Origin: Nelumbo lutea
Taxonomy: Eukaryota; Streptophyta; Magnoliopsida; Proteales; Nelumbonaceae
Direction: 5' to 3'
NCBI GenBank assembly: GCA_022828595.1
Contig: JAKGHH010000002.1
Location: 84,908,076 to 84,972,075, forward strand
Length of the DNA stretch: 64,000 nt
The notes below the pieces were generated by a model, which saw nothing but the letters and a program-made list of their open reading frames with translations, was not told the DNA's origin and did not search any database. Positions 35,001-48,347 of this stretch are shown piece after piece. The position numbers and the translations under genes are program-made. The number at the start of each line of letters is the position of its first letter. Positions within the stretch are counted from its first letter, which is position 1.

Positions 35001-38000
35001 TGGAAATCGGCCAATGATCCGACATTACTCTTGGTAGAGCTTTTTTTATCAGAAACAGGAACTTTCATTAGAAAAATTAAGAGAATACACTGTCACCACC
35101 CAGTTAAGGGTGCTTACCCCTAGAAAAATGCTTTCTGATTACAGAACAGCCCAAAACAAATTCTCCCTGAAAGTTCCTTGCTTTGCAAGGGTGTCGGCTA
35201 GTCCATTCACTGACCTCCTTGTCCACCTGAGCAGTGCCCCAACCTACCTTGCTAAGCAGTTTATTTCCCTCATGAATTGAATGTACCCAAGCCCCCAAGT
35301 TATGTGACTGCAGCCACCCAATTAATAGTTTAGAGTCCCCTTCTACCTCAATCTGGTGTAGGCCCCATTGTTAGCCAGCCTTAGACCTTGTAGCAAGGCC
35401 ATAATCTCTGCTCTCAATGGGTCTCCATCACCAACCGGACCAGAATACACTAGACTTCTCCAATGTTCCTTCCAATCCATTGTAAATAAGAACCTATCCA
35501 ATTTGGAACAAATTGGATTGGCTTGCATAATACTATACAATAAAGGCACTTCCTCAAGTTCAAAGACATGAATAAATTGGTTAAATCTTCTCATGATCGT
35601 CGTGATTCTTTGCCTGGGATTGTTGGTCTCTTTCACAAACCTTATCACATTGAAATCACCTCCCAAACACTAAGGTCCATCCCATAAACCTCTAATGTCA
35701 TCCAATTCTTCCCATAAATCATTTCATTTCCTATATCCATTGGGACCATAAATATTAGTCATCACCCACTCAAGACCATCTGTCATTTGTCTGAACTTAA
35801 TTAAAATTGTGAATTTTCCCACCAATTCTTTGAGTCCAATTAAAGATTCACTATTCCACATTGTCACTAAATCTCTTGAAGCTACCCATGAAGGAGCCAC
35901 TACCCAATTCAGACCTCCGGCTTTCTAGATACTCCTAGCCCACCACCTATCAACTTCAGCTAACTAGGATTCTTGAATTAACACAATATCTAGCTTCTCT
36001 CTCCTAAACGCTTCTTTGGCAATGGATCTCTTCCTTGACCTCCCTAAACCCCTAACTTTCCAGCTCACAATCTTTATTCTTCCTAGATGTTATTCCCCTT
36101 CTTCCTACTACTTCTAGTCCCCTCTGAACCTACCTTTTATCGCACTAAATTCCTTGTGCCCTCCACATCTCTCCTTTAGTCTCTCCACTTCACTCATCTT
36201 CCTGTTCCTACCTATGCAAACCATCCGAGACTGATTATCGAGGGTTCCGACACTCCAGTTTGGCAAGAGGAGGCTAACTCTCCGTTGAACAACTTGGAAC
36301 CAGATAGAGATGTTGTTGCAGAAGAGAAGAGAAGAGAGCAAACTGAGGATGTGAGACAGAAGAAGAGGAGAGAAAACAGAGATTTCAGACGAAAAAGAAG
36401 ATGGAGGGAAGGTGGGAGTCGAAAGGTCAGGTGGAAGGACAGGGATGTACAGCTAGACAAATCTAAACCAAGAGACTCAGGTGAGAAAGAATAGGTGGCG
36501 GAAATGGAGATTGATACAGAGGAAGGCAAATTGTTAGAGGGGAGGAGGAAGAAAAATCAGATAACGGGGAAAAGGAGGTAGAAAGAATTGGGAGAACGAA
36601 GGACTGGGGTTGAGGTGGCCAGCTCAACCGGTTGTCAGTGCCTTTAAAAGAGCTTTTAAAAAGAAGAAAATGATGCAAAGGGGGAAGCATAGTTTTGGAA
36701 AAAGGTTTGTTCACTCAAATCAAAGAGTAAATAACTCTTTGGGAACAAATCGAGCAAAAAATGAAAGAATGGTAGATAAAGACAAAAGGGTCTGGGTAAT
36801 TACAAAATATGAGAGGGAGAAGAAGAGTGTCGTTCAAAGAGAAGGAAGTCTAAAAGGACAACTCGCTGATGGAGATCGAAGAGAGGCAGCTACTTTTGTA
36901 GAGACATCAGTGGTGAATGAGGGTCTGCTCACTGCTCAGAAGAAGTATGAGAGCTCAGCTCCTGCACACTTTTCCCCTTCCCAAAGAGCAAGAAGTTCTA
37001 AGGATAGGCAATTAACAAGTAGTGAAGTGGAAAGAGTTGAAAACACAAGAATCTTCATTTCCAATGTTGCTGGAATTTCACAAGAGGTTACTGGGGGACT
37101 TGGCGAGCTAGAGGAAGTAAGAAACAAATCTTCCATTGAGATCCAATTCAAGGAGGTAAGTTCGGGCAATCAATATCCCTCCTCTTCCCCCTTCTGCTAT
37201 TCTCTTCTCTCCTTCACCCTTAGATGTGGGAGATCCAGATATTAATGGCGGTGTGACATGGGAGGGGAATGAAGGATTGGAGCTAGTCTGAAAAGGAAAA
37301 GGAGTGGGGGGGGACACTGACAGAACTTATAACAGGAGGAAAAATGTGGAAATGGGTGGTGAGATGTGAAGGAGGGAGGTGAGGGATACGGGGAAAAGGA
37401 AAATCTTCGAAAGAAGTAGAAAAAGAAAAAGAAAAAGGGGAAGTAAGCACAGGGAGAGGGAGGGTGGATATCAATAGATTGATGGGAAGACAGGTCGAGA
37501 TAGGCAAAGCTCTCGGACTATTCTTTCTGGGAGGGGAAGGGGCAATAAGGAGAGCCATCAAACAATTTGAGAAGAATAGAAGGGAAGAGCACAATAAAAG
37601 CAAGGTTTTAAGTGAAGGGGGAGAGGCTTGGGATGAAGGAGAAGGGAGGGAAGATGATCTAGTTGGTGAGGAAAAGTGCAGGCTTAAGCAGGGGATCAGG
37701 AACACGCTCAGAAAATGAAACTGGTCTCCTGGAATGTGCGGGGTTTGAGAGAAGAAAGAAGAAGAGCTTTAGCTATTTGCAGTCAGTGGAGATCAATCCA
37801 TCAGTTGATAGCAAGTGGTGGAAGGAGTGCAAGGATGGGAAATTTACAGTCAAGTTAATATACTCAATTCTGATCAGAAACATATGGAAGCTGATCCAGT
37901 TCAGGGAGTTTGGGGGAAACCTGTGCCCCCAAGAGTGGAGGCCTTTGCTTGGCAACTAGCCAAGGGGTGTATCCTGACACAGGACAACATTAAGAGCCGA

Positions 38001-41000
38001 GGCTTTCAATTCCCAAGCAGAAGTATCCTTTGTCTATCTGGAGAAGACATACTGCATTTGTTCTACAGGTGCAGCTTCATTTCCTCAATATGGTCCTATT
38101 TTTTCAACTTGTTTAAGAGGGACCGGTGGTCCATTTCAGATCAAGCTGAAATTTTTGGATGTTGGCCAAAAGTTCAGGGTGGTTCTAAGGTCAAGATTCT
38201 GTGGAGTTGTATTCCTTTCGCAGTGTGCTGGGAAGTATGGAAAGAGAGAAATAAAAGATTATTTGAGAACAAGGAGAAAGTTGGGAAGAGGTGGTGGCTC
38301 AAATCAGTTCTTCAGTCATAGGTTGGGTGTTAATCCTGCCAGATTTTCAAGGTCTAAGGAAAGAAGATTATGGGGAAGACTTTTGGACCTCCTTGAATGC
38401 TTAATTTCTGGTTTTCTGATGTATTTTGTTTGTAAGCCTTTCTGTTTTTCTATTTCTTGGGGGTGACCTCTTGTCACCTATGAGCTGTAAACTCTTTTAA
38501 TAGTAATACTTTTTTTTTTATTTATCTTCAGAAAAAAAAAATGTTGAGGAAGATTGCTCCAGAAGTAGTCTTACTGCAAGAAACAAAGCTGGAGGTTTTT
38601 GACTTGGGCATAAAAAAAAATAAAGTTTGGGGAAACAATAGTGGGGAATGGACAGAGGTGAAGGCGAATGGTTTATCGAGAGGTTTAGTAGTCATATGGG
38701 ACCCTAGATATTTAAAGAAAATCAGACAAAGGAGGGGAGCACATTCAATATCAATTTGTTTTCAGATGGTGAAAGGGGGGTGGCAGTGGGGTCTCACAAA
38801 TGTCTATCATCCTAATGACGAAAGGGCAAGGCTAGAGATGTGGGAGGAACTGGAAGGGGTAAGACAGGAGTGGGGGGTAGGAGGAATTTTATCCACCTGA
38901 AAGCAGGTGGGCAGAGATGGACCATGTATCTCTCATCTGCAACATGCAGATGATACCTTGATTTTTTTTGGACGCTTAACTTGAGCAGGTTTTAAATCTG
39001 AGAGCAGTTTTGGCAAACTTTGAGCTGTTGATAGGGCTAAGGTGCAGATGATACCTTGATTTTTTTTTTGGACGCTTAACTTGAGCAGGTTTTAAATCTG
39101 AGAGCAGTTTTGGCAAACTTTGAGCTGTTGATAGGGCTAAAGGTGAACCTATCAGAAAGTGTGCTGAGTAGAGGTGCTCACGGTTCAATTAACCGAACCG
39201 TGGGCTAATTTTTGAAACCGAACCGGGGTTACCAATTTTTGGAAAACCGGAAACCGAAACCGATCGGTTAACAGGTTGACTGGTTCAGTTAACCATCGGT
39301 TCGGTTCATCGGTTTTTCAGTTTTTTATTATTTACAATATTTATTATAGAAAAATATATAAATATAATAAAATACTAGAAATATATATATATAATATTAT
39401 ATTTTAAATAATAAATATATTATATATTTTTATATATAATGCATATTTATTAATTTATAATGTATAGAAAATATAAAATATATAAATATACATAAAATAT
39501 ATATAAATATATGGATACCGGTCGGTTTGGTTAACTACCGGTTTTCTATTTTGGTTAACCGAAACCAAACCAGTACCTTTGGTTTTTTTAAAATATTGAA
39601 CTGAAACCAAATCCACCGGTTTGGTTAACCGAATTTTTGGTTTGGTTTCAGTCGGTTCGGTTTTTTGGTTTTTTTTGTCACCCCTAGTGCTGATTGGAGT
39701 TGGGACTTGGGAGGATTGAAAGGGAGGTTCTAGTGGAGTGCGCTGAAGCCTTTGAATGTAAACTGGGAGAACTCCCCTTCATTTATTTAGGGATCCTGAC
39801 TGGAGGATCCTCAAAATCAATGGCATTATGGAGACCTATAGTGGAAAGAGTGGAGAAGAGGCTGGACTGGATAGGTGGAAGGCAAAATATTTATCTTTGG
39901 GCGGAAGAATAACCTTAATAAAGAGTGTTCTCTCAAGTCTACCAACTTACTACTTATCCTTACTTAGGATTCCATCACAAGTGGCTGAAAGAACCGAAAA
40001 AATTCAAAGGGGTTTGGGAAGGAGTATGTGGGGAAGGTAGGGATAAGAAGTTTCACTTGGTAAGCTGGGGAAAGGTCTGTAGACCAAAGGAGAAGGGTGG
40101 GTTGGGTTTTAGGAGAGTCAAGGTTTTTAACAAGGCATTGATTGGAAAATGGTTGTGTGGATATGGTTCAGGGAGGAAGGAAAACACATTATGGAGACGA
40201 GTGGTAGTGGGTAAGAATGGGATGGTGAGGTTCGGGTGGGAATCCAGGGAGGTAAGGTCTTCATATGGGGTGAGTGTATGGAAGGGGATCATGAAATTTA
40301 ACCAGGAGTTCAGGGGTCTAACAAGTTTCTCAGTTGGTGATGGAGCAAGAATCAGATTTTGGGAGGATGATTGGTGCAGAGCAGTTAAACTATGTCAGAT
40401 TTGTCCAAGTCTGTATAGGTTATCTGAAGCTGAAATAACCATATGTCAATATTATGAAATAAGGGGGGAGCAGTTGGTCTGGTGTCCAAAGTTCAGGAGG
40501 AATTATGTTGGATAGAGAATTGGAAGAATGCATTTCCCTTCTGGAGAGGTTAGAGAACAGGAGGAATCTGTCAACGGAAGACCTTAGTAGATTGGTAGAT
40601 TGGCTAAGGTAGCTCTAATCAGAGTTATTCTCCCACCTAGGGACAAGTAGTGCCTCTTCCACAAAGCCAACTTTGTAAACCTCTCTACCACTGATTCCAA
40701 AAAGCCTCCGATCTTGAGTTCCCTCCCAACGGAAGACCTAAGTACTCCAATGGCCAGTGTTTAACCTCACATCCCAGAACCTCTGCTAACAGTCTCACGT
40801 TTTCTTCTTCCAAGTTGATCTCTGCTATACAACTCTTTCCCCAATTTATCTTTAAGTTGGAAGCAGATTCAAAGGAATTAATAAGCTCTCTCAAATTCCT
40901 TATATTTGCTTGATTGCCTCCCTCACTGAATAAAATAATGTCATCTATAAACTACAATGTGTGACTACCAACTCAAGTCTTCCTACCCTCCAACCTTTAA

Positions 41001-44000
41001 ATAGATTGCTCTAGTCAACCTTAGAAAAAACCTACTTAGAACATCAGCAATTAGGGTGAAAAGGAAGGGAGATAAAGGACCCCCTTGTCTCAAACCTCTT
41101 TTTGCTGGAAAGAATCTCTAGCCACACCATTAATCAATATAGAATAAAGAACTGAGCTTAAAAAACCTTAATCCATCTCCTCCACCTCTCCCCCAGGCCA
41201 ATTTTCTCCATTATTTCTAGGAGAAAAGACCAATCCACAAAGTCATATGCCTTCTCTAAATTCATTTTGCACACCACACCCTTCCCTTTCTTCTCTTCTC
41301 TGCTACACATTCATTTTACGCCAAAATCTGATCAATAATCTATCTCCCTTCCACAAAGGCACCTTGATGTTGTGAGATTACCAGCGGTAAGGTTTTCTTT
41401 AACCCCCAGCTAAAATTTTTGCTATGATTTTATAGAGGCTTCCCACTATGCATATTGGTCTGAAATCCTTTGGTACTTTTGCCTCCTTGGGGATTAGAGC
41501 AATGAAGGTTGAATTTATTCCTTGAGAGATTTTCCCTTCGAAATAGAATTCATTAAAGATTTCCAACAAATCTCCTTTTAAAAAGTCCCAACACTCCTGA
41601 TAGAAGGCCAAGGAAAAACAAATCCAGTCCTGGGGCTTTAGATCTTTCCATTGAGAAAACAGCCTCTTTAATTCCTTCAAGGGTAAAACCACTCTCCACA
41701 GATATTGCCAAAGCTTCAAGCACTGTATCCCAATGACCCTAAGGCTCAAGAAAATGCCCTTGAAATGGTCTACAAAAATCTTAATAATATCCACCACCCC
41801 GGTTACCTCATGGCCTTCCACTTCTATCTTGGCAATTAGGTTTTCCCTCCTACCACTGGCTAAAGAACGGAAGAATTTCATGTAGCCATCCCCTTCCAAG
41901 AGCCACTTACATCTAGATTTTTATCTCCAAGAAATCTCTCTCTTCCTTAGAACTTCTTCCAACTCACACTTTAGCCTCCACCTTTCCTCTTTTTCCCCTC
42001 CACTAAAGTTTCTAAGAGCTTCTCTCTTGTCCAACTCCTCTATCATTAAAATAATTCTTTCTTTAAGCTCCTCCACTTTACCAAAGAGAGCCATGTTCCA
42101 GGCTTTTAATTTCTCCACTTAATTCTTGCCACCAATCTTTGACCTTTTTCACGAAGGTGAGATCTTCTAAACCACATGCTTTTGAACCTAAAAGGAGATG
42201 GGGCATCCAACAGAGTTCCTTGTGTTAGGCAAACAGGACAGTGATCTGAGGTAACTCTAGTCAAAGCTCAAGATATTAAATCCTCCCACATAACTTCCCA
42301 ATCCACTGGAAAGAGAAACCTACTCAGTTTAGAGCAAATCAGGAAGCCTTGAAAATTCAACCAAGTCCTACTTGTAAGAGAGGGATCTCCTTCAATTCAA
42401 AAGACTCCATGAACCCATTAAACTTCCTCATGCTTGTAGTGATTCTCCAGCTTGGTGTGTTTGTCTCTGTCGTAAATCATACTACATTGAAGCCACCACC
42501 CAAGCACCATGGTCCCTCCCACAAACCTTTAACTGCACTTAGCTCTTCCCAAAATTGAAACCTATCTCTATAAGCGTTTTTTTTTTGATGAATATATCTC
42601 TACAAGCGTTTGGACCATAAACATTTTTCAATGCCCACTCCTTACCATCAGCCAAATTTATAACTTTAATTGAGACTGAAAAAAAGCCCTATTAACTCCT
42701 CTAGGCCTTCCTACACCTCACTCTTCCAAATAGTGAGAATGCCTCCAGAGGCTCCCTAAGACGAAGCAAAGGCCCAGCTTAGACCCCTTACACCCCAAAT
42801 TTTCATAATCCATCTCCTATCAATTTCCTGGAGTATTGTTTCTTCTAGTAACACCACATCCGGCTTCTTCATTCTAAGGGTTTCTCTTATTAGTCTTCTC
42901 TTCTTCACACTCCCTAGCTCTCTCACATTCCAACTCAGAATCTTCATACCAACACCAACCTTTGGGCCCAAACTTTAGAAACTTATCTGACAGCCTTCCA
43001 CTCTCCTACCCCTCTTCTCTCTTCCCTATCATAGTCTATCTCACTAAGAAACTTTTCCACTTTGCTTCTTCCTTTTCCTGCCTTTAACCTTGTCTTTTTC
43101 CTTTCTTGAGTATACCTTTACTCCTAAACGTTTCTCAATATTGGCTTTCTTTTTCTTCTTTTTAGGCTCCGCTTGGCCTGTGGAAAGATTTGGGTGGGAT
43201 GGGAAAAGATGGGATGGGATGGGAAAGTATAAAAATTTAACTTTTTAGTGTTTGGTTTTATTGGGATGGGATGGGATGGGAAAGTGTAAAAGATGGCACT
43301 GTTCACCTTCCCCCTTCATTCGAGACGAACAGAGGCACGACTACCCCTTCAGATAGAAGGCACCGCCATATCAAAAAACCCCTTCAGGAACTTCCGTTCG
43401 TCCTTCCTCAGGAATTTCACGAACAGAGGCACGGCTGTTCGTGGCTGTTTAGCAAGATATGTGGTTGTTTCAGTAGAATGGGAAATAGAATATATTCGAT
43501 TGTGGTTGTTTCAACCGATATCTCTCCGATTAAAATACAATGATCCTGTATCTTTTCTTCTGCTAATATTGTAACTCCTGCTTTATGAGAAATTTTTGTT
43601 CTTTGCATCGTTTTAACCGACGTTACTTTTGGGAATCAATCAACTTTTAAGCAGAGTATCTGGGTTGCTTTCACATTAAAACCCTGAATAATGGAAAAAA
43701 AAAAAGGAAAATAGTCTAGCAATTTAGAAGAGATGATTCTAGGTGACATTGGGCTGCGAAATTGTGGTTTGTACGTTTCTGGGTAGAGTCGGAGTCTTGG
43801 CACGACGATGAAGACGATTCCCCAGTTTGTCCTTCATCAAAACATGCGCACTCTCGCCATCTCCCAACCCCCTCCATCCGAGCCGAAACCTCCCGTTGAG
43901 CCCGTCATAGTCTAAAGAGGAAGAAGAGAGAAGATGGAGGGAGAGAAGACAAGGGAGAAGAGAGAAGAGGAAGATGGAGTCGCACTAAGAAAGGGAGAAA

Positions 44001-47000
44001 GGGACAGAGACAAGGACAGGGGACAGAGAGAAGAGGAAGACGAACCCAGGGACAGAGATAGGGGACTACCGTTTGTTCGTCATCGCTGAGAAAGGGAGAA
44101 AGGGAAGAACACAGAGTCGCACTGTTTCCCTCCTTCCTCTTCATTGTTGCTGGTTCGCTTTTCTCGACCTTCCCTCCTCTGCTCATCGTGATGGTAAGTG
44201 GTAACAGTGATTTCCCAGTTTTTCCACCGGGGTTGCACTATTTTGGTGTGACCCCGATTCCATGATTTTGGGAACTGCCATCCCACGTATTTCCCATCGC
44301 ATCCCTCTTTTTCCCTCAAACCAAATAAGAGAAAAGGGAATACTTTTGAAATATTCCCTTTTTCTCATCCCCATCCCACAAACCAAACGGAGCCTTAGGG
44401 AAGTCCTTGTGACCCCCTAGGCTTTCTCTGAATTCTAACTCACCTTCCTCACTCTAGAGTAAGACCTAACACTTGCTTGGTTTCCTAGCTCAACCATCTC
44501 CCTTTCTTTTTCTTGTGGCTCTAAAAATATTAGGTTCCTTGTTCCTGGCAATGGGACCCCTTTTTCCTCCCCTGCCTTCCTCTCTCCCCTTAAATCCAAA
44601 ACACCCTCAGGTTTTGCGACACAAGGATTTTCAGCAACTGCAGGCTTCTGAAACAAGGCTGGTTTTGCAAGGATGGAGGGGGACAATATGACATCAGTAG
44701 TAGCATTAACTACTAAATGATCAAAGGAACAATTACCAGAGGAGGAAAACAGAGAAGGAAAGAGAACTCCCTGTTCAATACTTTCGCAAGCCCCACCCTT
44801 AACAAGCTCAGGCTGGTTGGAATCCTTCAAAGGTGAGAATTGGATGTCTTCTTTTGGACCAAGGCCATGTGCTTCTTTGTTTTGCTGCAGGTTACATCCA
44901 GGGCCCTCAAGAGTTAAGATCCACCCTTTAGCTTGAGATAAGGTTGCCTAATTTTCTTCATCAGCCACAGGCGAGACCACCTCATGATCTAGGGAGGCCT
45001 CACCAGACCTAACCTCTTTCAGCAATAACATACCAGTATTAGAATCTTCTGCAAACAATAATTCTGTACCCAGATCGTCAACCCCCAACCTCCCTCGCGC
45101 CTTTGCCGAATCTAGGCTTCCAATAATTGAAGGTCGATTCACTTCCCAGATCGCCAACCCCCTAACTTCTGGTGTTCCTTTCTTGTTCAAACTGGTAACA
45201 TGGCATGGTATCAGAGCAGGTCATCTAATACCAGCTTGTGACCTCAGTTTTTTATTCCAGTTTGAAGGGTAATCCCAAGGTCTAATATCTGATTCAAGCT
45301 CTTGTTTGGAGTTTCTTTGAGGTTGTTTCAATCATCAGCACAAAACACCTCAGCTTTCCTGGAAAAAACCCCTAACGGGTCGGTAAATCTTCTTTCTTTT
45401 AATCAGCTGATTCAATACACTTGGAACTCTAGATTTGGTGTTGCCCTAGGGTTTTCTTGCCTCTTAGTCATTTGGTTTGAGTTTTTAGATTGGTTCTAGA
45501 GGGTGTTTTATCCCTTTCTTAGTTTGACAGTCCTGAAACTTGCCTTTGCTTTTTTTTCTTGAAGAGTAAGAATAAAGTTTTATTAAAACAGAAACAAGCT
45601 ACAATCAAACATTTAGTGTCTAGGTGGCACCCCGCGCAAAATACAATCAACAACTTCAGATTTGGTAAACTAGATCACATTACAATTTTGAACTTCTAAC
45701 ACTTCCCATAAGTCATCAGCAAAATCTGAAAATCTGATATATTCAAATTCTGGCAAAGTGATGACCCAGCTTGTGACAAGTTTGCCCACTGAAGCCACAA
45801 CCTCTTCAGTCCTTTCTTTTCCTTCAAACAGCCTCCTATTTCTTTCCCCCCACAATGACCAACAAACTGCAAAGGGGATACAGCTCTAGACAATCTTAGC
45901 TCTCAGACTTCCCCTAAACTTTGGCCATGAAGAGAAAATCTCTGCTGAAGTAGATGGATGGAATATAGGCATCCCAAAAAGAAAACAGAAGAAACTCCAG
46001 ATGCAGTCTGCTAGCTGGCATGAGTAGAATAAGTGGTGTACAGTTTGCTTGCTTGCCTTTGTTTGGACTGTCAACACTAAGTATCTATTTGCTGGAGTTT
46101 GTTTTGGCATCTTTTGGAAGATTTCGATTTCTCTCTATGCTGGAACATCTCTGTTGCCCTTTGGACTTAAGTAGATTGATTATATTCAATTTCTCTTCTA
46201 TTTTCTTTATTTCATCATTTTGTCTTTGCTGTTGAGAGTTTTTCCTTGAAAAATCTTCGTTGTTCAGGTGTTGTGATATTCACTTTAGTGTTTGGACTGT
46301 TTCTTGAGCAAGTTTGAATGGTTAATCACCTTGAGAAATCAGTTTCAGTGCTGTCATTCTATTTCTTTGGACTGTATCTTTTATCTAGAATAGCTAAGAA
46401 GGTTGATATTATTCCCTTTATGATGTTTCTGTATCAATGAGTGAGGCTGCACCTCACGCCTCATATTGGGATGCTTGTAACGAACTATTTATCATTTGCT
46501 TCTGATGAAATCAATTGAATTTTATCTATCAAAAAAAAGGTTGATATTATTCCGGTGCAATTTGATAGAAATAACTACAGCATGTGGAAGTTCCATTTTG
46601 ATTTATTTGTTGAAGGAAAAGGCCTAGAAGGTTACTTGAATGGGACAATTACTGAACCTGATGAAACTGATACCAAGGCCTTTCCACAATGGAAGTTGGA
46701 CAATGGAAAAATAGTTTCCTGGATTCAGAGTTCAATTGGATCTCACATTGTTGTACCCATGACAAGAATGCAAACAGGCTAAGAGATGTATGCCTATTTG
46801 AAGAAGGTTTATCATCAGACAATATGTCAAGGTAATATCAAATTGAGTCTGAAATTTTTGCTTACTGCCAAGGGGATAAGAAGATATAAGAATACTATGT
46901 TGGGTTTCTGACTTGTGGGCAGAATATGAATTGGTTCACATTAATCCCTCGGACTCCTCAAAGTGCACCAAGTATCTTCAAAAGCACTGACAGTTCCTTA

Positions 47001-48191
47001 TGAGGCTTAGACCTAAGTATGAAATAATAAGATTTAATATTTTGAGTAGAGGGCACCCTTCCAGATTTAGATTCTATGATGGGAGAGTTGCTAAGGGAAG
47101 ATACTAGACTTACAACTATTGCAAACATTGATGGAAAACTGGTTGATTCTAGGGTTGATAGTCTTTATTGCACAAGGGAGTAAAAAATCTACTGTAAGGA
47201 TTTTTCTAGAACCAAGTCTTATGAGTGTAAAGGGTTTGGGCACATTACTTCTCATTGCAAGAAAAAGAATGCACTTATTGTAAACAGCATGGTCATATTA
47301 TTCTAGATTTTCCTGTTCATCCACACAAGGGTACTCAGAAGAAGAATCAGCCACATGCATATCAGGTGACTAAGGAATAGACTACTAATGCTTATGCTAC
47401 CAAAGGTGAATCTTCTACTACTATGGATGAGGAAAAAATACAACAACCAATATCCTCTGCTATCTCTTTACCTTTTTTGCTATTGGCTTATCTGGTGAAT
47501 TCTCTAGCTACTGCATTTCCTCCCTCTCATGTTTGGATAATTGATTCTAAGGCTACAAAATGATATGAACGGAGCCTACCTTGAACCTTCAAGTAAATTT
47601 TCTGAGACCCACCATAAGCACATTGTTACTGCCAATGGTGAGAAAGTAAGCATCATTGGGTGTAATGATTTGTGCTTAAGCTTTTCACCCTCAACTTTCT
47701 TTCCCCTTATGAAGACCTTTTTTTATCCCAATCTTACTACTAACCTTATTTCAATTGGTTGTTGATGAAAGTCACATTCTTACCTTTTTTTCTAATGGTT
47801 GTTTTGTTCAGGGCCGGTGCACTGGAAAGGGGTGTAAGCTTTGCTTGTGTTGGAGTTCAAGAAATCTCAAACAACAGAGTCATCAACTTATTCTAATTCT
47901 TCTTCATCTAGTCCTGTTTTGGTTCAAAGAAATAATGATTGGGATTTATGGAATAAACGTTTAGGTCATTCCAACTCTGAAAAACTTAAGTTTTTGTTTG
48001 ACTCTAGCTTTACTACAAATAAAAGTGCTTCTTTACAAACTTTTGATACATCTTGTGTTTATCATAGTTATCAAGGCGTCGCCTAAGCAACTAGGCACCC
48101 TTGGTAGGGCACCTTGCTTAAATGCCTTGATAAGGTGGGAGCCTTTTATAATACCATTTATATTGTTGTATCTTATTAATGTATGTGTTAA

Positions 48192-48248
<57 letters not shown>

Positions 48249-48315
48249 CAATTATACTTTGTTTTAATGTTTTACTACTGAAATTTAAAAGATCAAAGGG
48301 TTTTGAGGAGAGAAA

Positions 48316-48347
<32 letters not shown>

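Larger units (their letters stand above)
36250..40560 (+). mobile_element. L1-like LINE with ORF1 and ORF2, interrupted by another LINE and a MITE
   Basis: ORF1 (36250-37718) is rich in basic residues ([20 protein letters not shown]). ORF2 begins at 37715 ([20 protein letters not shown]). It is interrupted at about 37780 by a LINE 3' fragment and resumes at 38541 with [19 protein letters not shown] of the endonuclease. At about 38893 it jumps to the RT catalytic box ([11 protein letters not shown]), so RT motifs before the box are deleted. A tandem duplication and a MITE follow. The RT thumb region resumes at 39694 ([33 protein letters not shown]) and ends near 40560. Confidence 0.75.
40600..45190 (-). 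mobile_element. L1-like LINE, 3'-truncated (ORF1, endonuclease, RT), split by a Harbinger-like element
   Basis: On the minus strand ORF1 runs from 45190 ([17 protein letters not shown]) to about 43000, split by the element at 43165-44394. ORF2 begins near 42947 ([20 protein letters not shown]) and continues through an endonuclease, the pre-RT linker ([20 protein letters not shown]), RT ([40 protein letters not shown]) and the thumb ([31 protein letters not shown]), ending near 40600 without RNase H or tail. Frames are broken repeatedly. It meets the plus-strand LINE at the left and copia sequence at the right. Confidence 0.75.

Noticed and set aside
43271..44386. Short ORFs rich in K, E and R or in L, P and S as small proteins
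   Set aside because: They lie inside a non-autonomous inverted-repeat element and reflect purine-rich sequence.
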